Shown: positions 20,672-29,479 of the stretch, piece after piece | Numbering within the stretch: the first letter of the stretch is position 1 | How the letters are laid out: each line of letters opens with the position of its first letter | DNA from: Prorocentrum cordatum | Taxonomy: Eukaryota > Sar > Dinophyceae > Prorocentrales > Prorocentraceae | Assembly (NCBI GenBank): GCA_963575745.1 | Contig: CAUYUJ010009349.1 | Location: 1-34,771 of the forward strand | DNA length: 34,771 nt | Direction: 5' to 3' | Notes under the pieces: generated by a model | What the model saw: only the letters and a program-made list of their open reading frames with translations | Databases searched by the model: none | What the model was told of the DNA's origin: nothing | Made by a program: the position numbers and the translations under genes

Positions 20672-22233
20672 GTGCTGGCGGAGCAAGGGTTCGAGACCCA
20701 CCAGGATCTCGTCGGGGCGCAGCTGAGGTGCATCGCGGACCTGCATGTCCTGCCAGCACCCCTCCTGTCGGAGCTCGATCGCCTGTGCACCGCGGGACCC
20801 TCTTCCGCGCGTAGCGGGGATGCGCGGAGCCGTTCTCCAGAGCGCCTGACAGCGATAGCGCCTGCATTCGAAAGGGCGATGGCGCGGCCAGGACCGCCCT
20901 CGCCACCCGTGCCAGGGGGGCCGCGTCGCAACGCGCAGTGGCTTGCGTGTTCCATGCCCTCGCAGGGGGAGCGGCGCGAATGGGCGGAACGGGCCCGATT
21001 GGAGGTCCTGGTCAGCACTATACCATCCACCCGCCAATCTTTGAAGAGCGGTGCGCGGTGCTGGCTCAATTTCGCAATAGACGTACTCGGACGTGACCGG
21101 CATCTCGCGCTGCCGCCCAGCGAGGCGTGACCAATCCGCGCAACCCCTCCTGCGCGGCCCGCAGACTCCTATAATCTGCGGCGTGCGCCCAGGACGATCT
21201 GTTGCGCTGGTCGGGCACTTTCTCTTGCGCGGGCACGTTCCGGAATTATTGCGGGCACGTGCAGACGGCGTGCGAAGTGCTTCGCCTGGACACGAGCGCC
21301 TTCGGCAACAGACGGCTGCTCCGGTGTCGGCCCCCCGCGCCACCGCGCGCGCGAGGCCGCGCGTCGCGCGCCCAGGAAGGCCAAGGCAGCCATTGTGCGG
21401 CGCGGCGGACACACGCCACGCGAACCGCGCTTCGTTCGTGACGCTACGATTGCGCAATTACGTGGCCTACATGGTCGCAGCGAAGAAGAAAAGGCGGGGC
21501 CGCCGCGCGGCATTCGCCAGTCAACCCAGCGGTCGCGCAGGTGGCATCCACCATGTTTCTAATTACGTACATATTCCTGCTTCGCCTACCATCCGAGTGT
21601 TTACCCATCCGGTGGTGCGGCAACACTCTGTCGCGCGGCCGCACGGCGGGCCGCGCCGTCTGGAAGCGCGCGCGCTGGGGCACCCGCGCACGCGCCGAAC
21701 GCGCTAGGCGGAGTTGGCCATATCGGCAGACGAGGCACTCCTCTGGTTGCCAAGGCGGAAGAACAAGCCGTGCGCGTCGATACTCCGCCGGAGGTGTTGG
21801 TGCCGCGCGCGCCGCGACGCGCGCCGTGCACGCGCTGCCTCCGTTGTTGCGCGGCACAGCAGTAGGCGCTCAGCCGTTCGCGCAGTTCTCAGGGTCGGAT
21901 GCCCGGCGTATCCTTCGGTCCCTATTGTCCAGGATAGGCGTGGACAGTGCCAACCTATTCGGCACCCACGACATACGAAGGTCGCGACCCGCGACCGCCC
22001 GCGCGGCTCGGCGCGCACATCCCTCCGCCCCTCTCGCGCGCACAAGGGGGCACGCCGATGACATCGATCGCGCGGGTGCACCGACCGCAGTAACGAAGGA
22101 ACGTGGAGGCTGGGCGTCGAACGCCTACCTGGCTTACATCGACCGCGTCCGGGTCGAAAGTGAGAGGGTAGCGGCCGCGCGCAACGCCGCGTCCGACTGC
22201 TCGGACAGCTCTGACAGCAGCTCAGACACCTAG
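20672..22233 (+). pseudogene. Tyrosine recombinase of the retroelement
   Basis: The SAM-like core-binding part is split over frame +2 (STRQSLKSGARCWLNFAIDV near 21020-21090) and frame +1 (FSCAGTFRNYCGHVQTACEV near 21217-21276). Catalytic part: box I Arg at 21583-21585 in FLLRLPSECLPI; box II His at 21967 and Arg at 21976 in GTHDIRR; Trp at 22111 in GGWASNAYLAYID, the position usually His/Trp; and the probable nucleophile Tyr at 22135 (Tyr at 22126 is the alternative). The distance from box II Arg to Trp is about 45 residues and the sequence between is Arg/Ala-rich, suggesting a frame excursion. It ends with a Ser/Asp-rich tail and TAG at 22231-22233. Role by family: integration of circular cDNA by strand exchange. 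Confidence 0.82.
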
Positions 22234-22481
22234 TGTGGCTGCGACATCCCGGCGCGCGCCCGAGCGCCGCGCTCCGCGTGCGCAACGGGTGAGCGGCGCA
22301 CGGCGCTGGTCGCCTCGTTGCATTGGGTCGTGCTGCGACCAGCACCGAGGTGCTGCGACCAGCACCGAGGCCTCGTGGCGCCCGCGCCCTCTCGGCGCGG
22401 CGCAGGCTTCGGCGCGCACCCAACGCTGTGGTTGCAGACGCAACCCAGCTACGGGTGAGCGGGGTGCTCAGCGAATTTGTG
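22234..22481. other. 3' flank of the recombinase ORF with short repeats
   Basis: CG-rich, no gene. GTGCTGCGACCAGCACCGAG occurs twice in tandem (22330-22349 and 22350-22369). Each copy can fold as (G)GTGCTG-CGAC-CAGCACC. ACGGGTGAGCGG also occurs twice, at 22285-22296 and 22451-22462. These could belong to the element's terminal region. Confidence 0.6.
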
Positions 22482-22615
22482 CCCGTGGCTAAACATGGCT
22501 ATACGTGGCTAAATATGGCTAAACGTGGCTAAAAATCATGCCGTGGCTATTTTGTGGGTATTCGTGGCTAAACATGTTTATTCCCGTGGTTGGTTAAACA
22601 TGTCTAAAACGCTTA
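22482..22615 (+). repeat. Right copy of GTGGCTA direct repeat
   Basis: Tandem 14-17-bp units of the type CGTGGCTAAACATGGCTA. It aligns with 14234-14307, including the shared block GCCGTGGCTATTTYGTGG. It extends a little further (to about 22615) with diverged AAACATGT units. Confidence 0.78.
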
Positions 22616-22767
22616 AAATATACACCGTGCCCATCATAGCGCGAACGAAACATTGAAAAACATATGATGCGCGGGACATGGAAATAGACACGACCAGACA
22701 CTTGAAAATCGTTGACATTTCCACACCAGAACGGCCCAATAATAGCCACGAGGCTTTGTGTTCCAGG

Positions 22768-22928
22768 TCCGGCTTCTGGTTTCCGGCTTCCGGCTTCCAG
22801 CTTCCAGCTTCGGGCTTCCGGCGTCCAGTTTCCGGCTTCCAGCTTCTGGCTTCCGGATTCACGCTTGCTTCCGGCTTCCATGCTTCAGGCTTCCGGCTTC
22901 CGGTTCCCGGCTTCCGGCTGCCGGCCTC
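22768..22928. repeat. CTTCCGG heptamer field
   Basis: About 22 degenerate copies of the 7-bp motif GGCTTCC. Since 7 is not a multiple of three, each frame translates to a 7-residue period (SGFRLPA), which makes the frames look protein-like; I treat them as artefacts. Confidence 0.95.
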
Positions 22929-23176
22929 TTTCCTGATTCCGGATCCGCCCTACTTTCTGGGGAAATTCGCAAGTAGGGTTTGGAATTTCCGCCTTACTTT
23001 TCAAGCCCCGCTAATGCCAATGTCCGCCCTACTTTTCTGTTGCTGTTTCCGCCCTACTTCTGTGGATTTCCGCCAGTATACTTTATGTTGGGTGCAGAAA
23101 TTTCCGCCATACTTTTTCGGCTTCTCATAGGTGGATTTCCGACGCTTGGGGAAAAAGCTATGGCGGATTTGGAGTC
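22929..23176 (+). mobile_element. MITE-B copy 1 (TTTCCGCCCTACTT family)
   Basis: About 245 bp bounded by imperfect inverted ends: CCTGATTCCGGATCCGCC at the left, and at the right the reverse complement of CCTGACTCCAAATCCGCC. It contains several internal copies of TTTCCGCCCTACTT in both orientations. A second copy in the opposite orientation lies at 31869-32045. It has no coding capacity and is flanked by heptamer fields on both sides. Confidence 0.78.
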
Positions 23177-23181
23177 AGGGC

Positions 23182-23812
23182 TCGGCTTCCGGCTTCCAGG
23201 TTCCGGGCCCCGGCTTCCGGCTTCCAGTTTGGGTTTCCGGCTTCTGGCCTCCTGCTTCCGGCTTAGCTTCCAGCTTCCTGTGTCCAGCTTCCGGTTTTTG
23301 GCTTCCGGCTTCCGGCTTCGGGCTTCCGGCTTCTGGCTTCTGGCTTATAATCCAGCTTAAGGCTTCCGGCTTGCGGTTTCTGTCTTGCGGCTTCCGGCAT
23401 CCGGCTGCCGGCTTCCGGCTACCGGCTTCCGGCTTCCCACTTCCGGCTTCTGGTTTCTGGCTTCCGCAGCTTCTGCATGGCTTCCGGTTTCCGGCTTCCG
23501 GGTTCCGGCTTCCGGTTTCCGGGTCCAGCTTCCGGCTTCCGGCTTCGGGCTTCGGGCTTCTGGTTTCAAATGGCTCCCGGCTTCCGGCTCCCGGCTTCTG
23601 GCTCCCGGCTCCCGGCTCCCGGCTTAAGCCCGGCTTTCGGCTTCCCGCTTCCGGGCTCCGGGTTCCGGCTTCCGGCTTCCGGCTTCCGGCTTCCTGCTTC
23701 CGGTTTCCGGCTTCCGGTTTCTGGCTTCCGGCTTCCGGGTCCGGCTTCCGGCTTCCAGCTTCCGGCCCCGGTTTCCGGTTTCATCCGGCTCCCGGCTCCT
23801 GGCTCCCGGCAG
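23182..23812. repeat. CTTCCGG heptamer field, longest in the window
   Basis: About 90 units of GGCTTCC with variants GGTTCC, GGCTCCC and GGCTTCT. It begins at the right end of MITE-B copy 1. Confidence 0.95.
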
Positions 23813-23822
23813 CCGAAATCAA

Positions 23823-24090
23823 GAATAGACACTTTTAGAAATTCTGAGCTTCCCGTTGAGGCGCCGTGCACACAGTATCTATTAGTATTTTTTTTTAGAC
23901 ATAGACGCTTTTAGAAATTATCGTGCTCCCGCTGAGGCCCGGTGGTCATTACATCTAAAAGTATATATTTCGGACAGTGTCTATAAATATTGTTGTGCAT
24001 CGGCTATGTTGCAAGATTTCCGTGTTTATTAGTGTCTAAACAGTATCTATTTAGTATCTATGCTTGAGCAACAGTATCTATTTTTAAAGC
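23823..24090. repeat. A/T-rich segment with GTATCTA motifs
   Basis: Two direct copies, 76 bp apart, of ATAGACRCTTTTAGAAATT followed by a diverged CTCCCGYTGAGGC block (from about 23826 and 23902). The motif AGTATCTATT/GTATCTAT appears at least four times (near 23871, 24044, 24053 and 24073). It is much poorer in GC than its surroundings. No gene is seen. Confidence 0.7.
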
Positions 24091-24254
24091 ACGAAGTGGC
24101 GACCATAGTAGAGCTGAGAAGACCAGCTTCAAACAGTCCACGACATTCAATCGAAGGTGGCGTGGATGCATGCACGTGAACGTCTGCATTGCCCTGTATG
24201 CATGTGACGATGTGTGCATGTGTATGGGTTCGCGCGGAAGTGTATGGCGTACGT

Positions 24255-24650
24255 GCGCGCGTGTGTGTGTGTGTGTGTGTGTGTTAGTGTGTGTGTTAGT
24301 GTGTGTGCGTGTATGTGTGTATGTGTGTATGTGTGTATGTGTGTATGTGTGTATGTGTGTGCGCGCGTGTTTGTGTTGTGTTGTGTTGTGTTGTGTTGTG
24401 TTGTGTTGTGTTGTGTTGTGTTGTGTTGTGTTGTGTTGTGTTGTGTTGTGTTGTGTTGTGTTGTGTTGTGTTGTGTTGTGTTGTGTTGTGTTGTGTTGTG
24501 TTGTGTTGTGTTGTGTTGTGTGTGTTGTGTGTGTTGTGTGTGTTGTGTTGTGTTGTGTGTGTTGTCTGTCTGTGTGCGTGCGTGCGTGCGTGCGTGCGTG
24601 CGCGCGCGCGTGCGTGCGTGCGCGCGCGTGCGCGCGTACGTTTGTGTGTG
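24255..24650. repeat. TG-rich microsatellite complex with (TTGTG)30
   Basis: (TG)n from 24256, then GTGTAT units, then a perfect (TTGTG) run of 30 units at 24371-24520, then GTGTGTTGT units, (GTGC)n and CGCGCG alternations to about 24640. The alternating purine-pyrimidine parts can adopt Z-DNA. Cys/Val-rich open frames here are artefacts. Confidence 0.97.
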
Positions 24651-24659
24651 TGGAGGGCC

Positions 24660-25320
24660 TTGAAGGGCCCCAAGAGGGCGCCTGGGGTGAGTAAACACAC
24701 AGCTTCGAGTCAGATACACTGCTAAGGCCCTCTTGGGCCCCTCTCGGACCCTTTCTTCGGCCCTCTTGGGGTACTCAGGGGGCCCTCCGGGACCCTCCAT
24801 TAATCTCGAAGGGCCCTTAGACGGTTCCAAGAGGGCCCGAAAGGGTTCACCCCTTGAAACTACAGCCTCGAGTCATGTACACCGCTGGGGCCCTCGTGGA
24901 CTCCTCTTGGGTTCCTCTTGGGGCCAGTTGGGGCCCCCCGAGACCACGCTGGAGAGCCCCGAAAATGCAAGAAGAGGGCCCCCACGAGGGCTCCAAGGGG
25001 GTCACCCCCCAGTCGAAATAAAGGCACGCGACCAACTCGCCAACTCGCCATCCTTCCTCCTCCTCGTCCTCGTCCAACTCGCCATCCTTCCTCCTCCTCG
25101 TCCTCCCCCTCCTCCCTGCTCCTCCTCCTCACTGCTTCCTCCTCCTCCACCTCCAGTGCCGTCTCGCAGGGCCCCAATAAGGCTCCAAGGAGGGCCCAGG
25201 AGGAGTCAAACCGAAGTCACGCGAGTGCCCTTCTTGGGGCCCTATTGAGGCCCTCTCGGGGCCCTCAAATGCCGTTACGGAGAGCCCCAAGAGGGCTCCA
25301 AGGGGGGCCCCCAGAGATCC
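24660..25320. repeat. Diverged ~163-bp duplications with CCAAGAGGGC motifs, CCT tract inside
   Basis: The landmark CAGCYTCGAGTCA occurs at 24700 and 24863, with shared neighbours (GTACAC/GATACACYGCT and CCTCTTGGG). A more diverged third copy is near 25006 and a fourth near 25200. A CCT/CTC pyrimidine tract occupies about 25050-25155. The CCAAGAGGGCCC motif again resembles the basic motif of the large array. No gene is recognised. Confidence 0.65.
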
Positions 25321-25330
25321 AGGTGTGGCC

Positions 25331-25340
<10 letters not shown>

Positions 25341-25378
<38 letters not shown>

Positions 25379-25392
25379 GCACACACGCACAC

Positions 25393-25423
<31 letters not shown>

Positions 25424-25464
25424 TTCGCACGCACGCACGCACACAGACAGACAGACAGACAGTC

Positions 25465-25530
<66 letters not shown>

Positions 25531-25622
25531 ACAGACAGACAGACAGACAAACACACGCACATACACACACACACTAACACACTCACACACACACAAACAC
25601 ACACACACACACACACACGCGC
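25341..25622. repeat. Compound microsatellite TA / CA / ACGC / AGAC / AGGC
   Basis: In order: (TA)n 25341-25367; (CA)n; (ACGC)n; (AGAC)n from 25443 with one TCAG interruption; (AGGC)n about 25500-25529; (AGAC)n; then (CA)n to 25620. Neighbouring tetranucleotides differ by one base, as expected if one block arose from the other by mutation and spreading. Confidence 0.97.
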
Positions 25623-25624
25623 AC

Positions 25625-26215
25625 ATCCCTTAGGGATCCTTAGGGAATCCTCCGGAATCCCCGAGGAGTCCTGCGGAAGCCCTAGGGGATCCTGAAGGAA
25701 TCGCAGGGAGTCCCTAGGAATCCTTTCTGGGAATCCTTCGGAATCCCTGGGGAATCCTTAGGGAATCTTTCGGGCACCATTAGGGAATTCCGTAGGGAAT
25801 CCCGTAGGGTATCCTAAGGAATCCTGTGAGAATCCTTCAGGAATCCTTTGGAAATCCTGAGGAATCCTTTGGGAACCCTGAGGAATCCCTAGGGAATGCC
25901 AAAGAATCCCCAGGAAGCGTCAGGAGATCTTAGGAAATCCGGAGCAATCCCGAGTGAATCCGATGGAATCCTTTGGCAATCCTTAGGACCCCCTAAGGAA
26001 TCCATTGGAATCCGTTGGACTCCTTAGGAATCCCTAGGGAATCCCTAGGGAATCCTTAGGAATCCGTGAGGAATCTTTAAGAATCCGCCAGGAATCCTGA
26101 GGAATCCCTAGGGAATCCTTTGCAAGCCTATAGGGAATCCTTAGGAATCCAAAGGGAAATCTTTAGGAATCCCTATAGGGAGCCTTCGAAGGAATACTTC
26201 GGGATCCCGAGTGAA
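25625..26215. repeat. ~12-bp AATCCYTAGGG minisatellite
   Basis: About 45 degenerate units of GGAATCCYTAGG with 11-13-bp spacing; many are locally palindromic (CCTTAGG, CCTAGGG around AATCC/GGATT). No gene. Confidence 0.93.
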
Positions 26216-26221
26216 TCCCTA

Positions 26222-26437
26222 CCGGGTCCGGCTCCCGGCTTCCGGCCTCCGGTTTCTGGTTTCATCCGGCTCCCGGCTCCTGGCTCCCGGCTCCTGGCTC
26301 CTGGCTTCCGGCTTCTGGCTTCCGGCTCCCGGCTCCCGGCTTCCGGCTTCCGGCTTTTGGCTTCTGGCTTCTGGCTTCCGGCTTCCCGCTTCTGGGTTCC
26401 GGCTTCCGGCTTCCAGCTTCCGGCTTCCGGATTGGAC
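26222..26437. repeat. CTTCCGG heptamer field
   Basis: About 30 units of GGCTTCC, with many GGCTCCC and GGCTCCT variants in the first half. Confidence 0.95.
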
Positions 26438-26462
26438 CTCTCCGGCCGCTTTCTCCGGATCA

Positions 26463-26832
26463 CCTCTCCGAAATGAGAGGCGGGGACGCACGCGGGCGGT
26501 GGCATTGGGACCTTCGGTGGAGCTCCCATGGGGCCACGAAACGTGTGAGGGGTGTGTCGAAATGAATGGCGGGGACGCATGCAGACTGTGCCACTGGGAC
26601 CTGCGGCGGAGCTCCAATGGGGCCACGAAGCGTGTGAGGGGTGTGCCGAAATGAGAGGCGGGGACGCATGCGGACTGTGCCACTGGGACCTGCGGCGGAG
26701 CTCCTATGGGGCCACGAAGCGTGTGAGGGGTGTGCCGAAATGAGAGGCGGGGACGCATGCGGACTGTGCCAATGGGACCTTCGGCGGAGCTCCTATGGGG
26801 CCACGAGACGTGATGGGTGTGCCGAAGTGAGA
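26463..26832. repeat. 89-bp tandem repeat, four copies
   Basis: The landmark AAATGAGAGGCGGGG (or a one-base variant) starts at 26471, 26560, 26649 and 26738, exactly 89 bp apart each time, with a partial fifth near 26825 (87 bp). Copies are more than 90 percent alike by eye, so this is a young array compared with its neighbours. The period is not a multiple of three, so protein-like repeats in the frames are incidental. Confidence 0.95.
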
Positions 26833-26843
26833 GGTTATTGGCT

Positions 26844-27075
26844 ATTGGTCTCCTCACCGGCCAAGTGGGACCCTTCTCCGGCCAAATGGGACCCTTCACC
26901 GGCTGATCAGTTCACCGGCTGATTGGGTGTTTCACCAGCTACGTCCTTCAATTGAAAGTTGATTGTATGTTCGCGCATGCGCCACCAAGAATGAATATAC
27001 AGTGTTAAGGGTTGCCACTCGCTTCTGAAATTCCGTGATGTTTCTTGTTTCTCGGAGGCCGGTGAAGAGACCAAT
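26844..27075. mobile_element. Possible small inverted-repeat element
   Basis: ATTGGTCTCCTCACCGG at 26844-26860 and CCGGTGAAGAGACCAAT at 27059-27075 are inverted copies with one mismatch in 17. The interval (232 bp) has three or four ~21-bp units of CACCGGCCAAGTGGGACCCTT at its left. I found no clear target-site duplication, so the element call is tentative. Confidence 0.45.
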
Positions 27076-27099
27076 TCTGGTGGTGTACCAACGTGGCAC

Positions 27100-27180
27100 G
27101 CCAAGGTAGGAAGAGGAGGAATAATATAAGGAGGATGAGAAGGAGGACGAAGAGGAGGAAGAGGGAGGGTAGGTCGGAGG
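27100..27180. repeat. Short GGA/AGG purine tract
   Basis: AAGGAGGATGAGAAGGAGGA-type purine run. No gene. Confidence 0.8.
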
Positions 27181-27399
27181 AACTCTCCCCCGAATATGGG
27201 ATCACGCTTGAGGGTACATCATGTAAGGGTGCGATCAATGTACAACGCAATATCCAGCTTTCTCGGTGGTGCTTGCGCGAGGGATCACGGATGTCCTAAG
27301 GTGCGATGTCTCGTATGCCCATGTTTGGGAGAGCCGTAGCACGTGGCGCGCTCTTCGTAGGACAGTCTTGGATTCTCCCATGTCTTGTTGGCGCAGGAC

Positions 27400-27678
27400 A
27401 TGAAAACGATGATGATTGTGGTGGTGATGGTGACGACGACGATAACGATGAAGAGGAGAGGGGAATGGTGAAGTGGATCCAAAGCATGACACGACCATAC
27501 GGAGCAGGATAATCTTTGAGGCGGGTGAGGGGGATGATGAACATGATGCCGATGCTGATTGTGAAGAAGATGATGACGACGATGACGACGATGATGGCGA
27601 TGACGACGACGATGATGATGATGATAATGATAATGCTGCTGCTGATGATGATCCTGATGCTGATGCTGATGATGATGC

Positions 27679-27722
<44 letters not shown>

Positions 27723-27738
27723 GTGATGGTGATGCTGC

Positions 27739-27770
<32 letters not shown>

Positions 27771-27805
27771 GTGGCGATGGTGGCCACGACGAGGACGAGG
27801 AGGAA
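27400..27805. repeat. (GAT)n / (GAC)n microsatellite
   Basis: GATGAT and GACGAT triplets, nearly pure from 27555 to 27775. It gives Asp-rich, Met-rich, Ile-rich and His-rich frames depending on phase and strand; none is called as a gene. Confidence 0.96.
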
Positions 27806-28246
27806 AGGCTATGACATGTGACGCCTTTCGTTGCCACGTTGGACGGGCTCTCACGGAGTTCATGTGGGATGTCTCGGGACTGTCCTGGGTTCTTGTGAGG
27901 CGATCTCGAGGTCACCGTGAGGCCCCAGATGGCCGTTGAAGGCAGTGGCGCGGCTGTGCCTATTGGATTTTGAAGTTCATGTGCGTGCATGTGGAAAGAA
28001 GGATGTCTAGATAAGCCCGTACGATGTCTGGATAAGCCTGTCATGTGTTGTACTGATGCTGTCGATTTGTTTTGACGTCAGAACCAACCTGGATTTGAGC
28101 TCACTGTCCGGCGTGACGGTAATGTTCATCCGGGTGTCTACTCTGTGCATGCTTAGCATAACTTTGCCACCACGGCCGCTTAGGTTGAAAAGGCGTCCGT
28201 TAAATTGAGCTAGGTCCTGGTGATGTTTGCAGCCTCAAGGGCCGAG
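27806..28246. other. Unassigned mixed-sequence DNA
   Basis: No repeat, RNA gene or protein domain recognised. Moderate GC; GATGTCTGGATAAGC-like sequence occurs twice (28000-28040). Confidence 0.4.
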
Positions 28247-28272
28247 GGGGGGTGTAAGAGATTACACCCCCC
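28246..28272. other. Perfect 11-bp hairpin with GAGA loop
   Basis: GGGGGGTGTAA at 28247-28257 and its exact reverse complement at 28262-28272, separated by GAGA. GAGA is a GNRA tetraloop if transcribed. No U-tract follows and no gene precedes, so no terminator call is made. Confidence 0.85.
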
Positions 28273-28374
28273 AGTCACACAGGATGGTCCCCGCCGCTTG
28301 GCCGAAAAAAAGAGCGCCGCTTCCTACCTCGAATCCTCCTGGGGGTTTTGCAAGGAGGGGAAAGGAACATGAGG

Positions 28375-29060
28375 ACACGGACCGGAGGAGGAAGAGGAGG
28401 TGAACGGCGAGGAGGAGGTCGGAGGAGGAGGATCGGAGGAGGATCGGAGGAGGATCGGAGGAGGGGGGGAGGGAGGAGGAGGAGTGCCGAGGAGTGCCGA
28501 GAAGTGCCAAGAATGCCGAGGAGTGCCGAGGAGGGCCGAGGAGTGCCGAGGAATGCCTCGGGGTGCCGAGGGGTGCCGAGGAGTGCCGACAGGGGAAGGA
28601 GAAGAGGAGGAGGAGGGGGGAGGGAGAGGAGGAAGGGGAGGAGGAGGAGGAGGAGGAGGAGGAAGAAGGAGGAGGAGGAGGAGCAGGAGGATCAGGAGGA
28701 GGAGGAGGAGCAGGAGGAGCAGGAGGAGAGGGAGGAATGCCTAGGAGCGCCTAGGAGCGCCGAGGATTACCGAGGAGTGCCGAGGAATACCGAGCAGTGC
28801 GGAGCGAGGAATACCGAGGAGTGCGGAGGAGTGCCGAGGAGTGCCGAGGAGTGCCGAGAGGGGAAGGAGAAGAGGAAGAGGGGGGGGGAAGGAGAAGAGG
28901 AAGGGGAGGAGGAGGAGGAGGAGGAGGAGGGAGGAGGAGGAGGGAGGAGGAGCAGGAGGAGGAGGAGCAGGAGGAGCAGGAGGTGCAGGAGGAGAGGTAG
29001 CGCCGAAGAGTGCCGAGGAGCGCCGATGGAGGGGGGAAAGGGGGTGGGGGAGGGGGCTCC
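28375..29060. repeat. GGA tract alternating with 10-bp AGGAGTGCCG array
   Basis: Two blocks of the 10-bp unit AGGAGTGCCG (28482-28590 and 28740-28860), each followed by GGGGAAGGAGAAGAGGA and a GGA field. The junction sequence GTGCCGAYAGGGGAAGG repeats about 269 bp apart, so the whole composite has been duplicated. Long Glu/Gly/Arg frames here are artefacts. Confidence 0.92.
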
Positions 29061-29163
29061 GTACATCCACTGTGGCCCAGGTAAGCCATGTCCGAAGGCG
29101 GCGTACAGCGAGCCCATTGCGTTCGTGCACACACGACCCCTGTTTGAGCCCGCCCGAGGCCTT

Positions 29164-29348
29164 CCCAGACCCCCTCGAGTAATGAAAAATCATGACGGGA
29201 GGTTTTTCCTAATTTTCGGCCTCCGGGGGCCCTCACCGGGCCTCGGGAGTGTCAAAATACGACTCAGGATGCAAAGCCGGTCATGGGGAAAGGGTCGGGA
29301 CCTCTGGGTGTCGACGTCATGAAAAAATCATTACGTCGGGGGTCTGGG
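29164..29348 (+). mobile_element. MITE-A copy, CATGA stem variant
   Basis: 185 bp from CCCAGACCCCC to its inverted match GGGGGTCTGGG. The left subterminal hairpin is TAATGA-AAAA-TCATGA; the right one is CGTCATGA-AAAAA-TCATTACG. Left and right ends share the same variant bases (ACCCCC, and TAATGA/TCATTA), as expected if both ends evolve together. The interior has GGTTTTTCCTAATTTTCGGC and GTCAAAATACGACTC, like the 183-bp copies. Confidence 0.85.
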
Positions 29349-29479
29349 TTTCAGGGTCCTGGCGTTTTCCCATGGATCCAGGGTTTGCCATGCAGGGGTC
29401 CCGTCCGGAGAATCGGGCTGGAGAGGTCCGACTCGGAAATCGAACTCGGAAGTCGGAAATCCGAATTCGGATATCCGGG

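Larger units (their letters stand above)
16046..22233 (+). mobile_element. Degraded tyrosine-recombinase retroelement (DIRS/PAT/Ngaro-like)
   Basis: In order: gag-like basic protein, reverse transcriptase, RNase H and a tyrosine recombinase, all on the plus strand. A tyrosine recombinase in place of a DDE integrase defines the DIRS order of retrotransposons. No methyltransferase domain was seen, which would favour PAT/Ngaro-like over DIRS-1-like, but the area before the recombinase (20140-20670) is too decayed to be sure. Frame changes: near 16700, 16880, 17050, between 17508 and 17917, near 18600, 19680, 20140-20670, 21150, 21430 and 21520. Composition is strongly CG rich. The 69-bp repeats are immediately upstream, and the GTGGCTA repeat is on both outer flanks. 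Confidence 0.85.

Noticed and set aside
22541-22557. Resemblance of CCGTGGCTATTTTG (also 14278-14291) to the dinoflagellate spliced-leader sequence
   Set aside because: Two mismatches in the best 14 bases, the similarity stops before the conserved 3' part, and the local GTGGCTA repeat explains it.
25443-25622. Telomere-like short tandem repeats
   Set aside because: The motifs are AGAC, AGGC and CA, not TTTAGGG or TTAGGG.
28348-29322. 324-codon Glu/Gly/Arg-rich frame
   Set aside because: Created by GGA triplets and 10-bp repeats; composition alone keeps it open.
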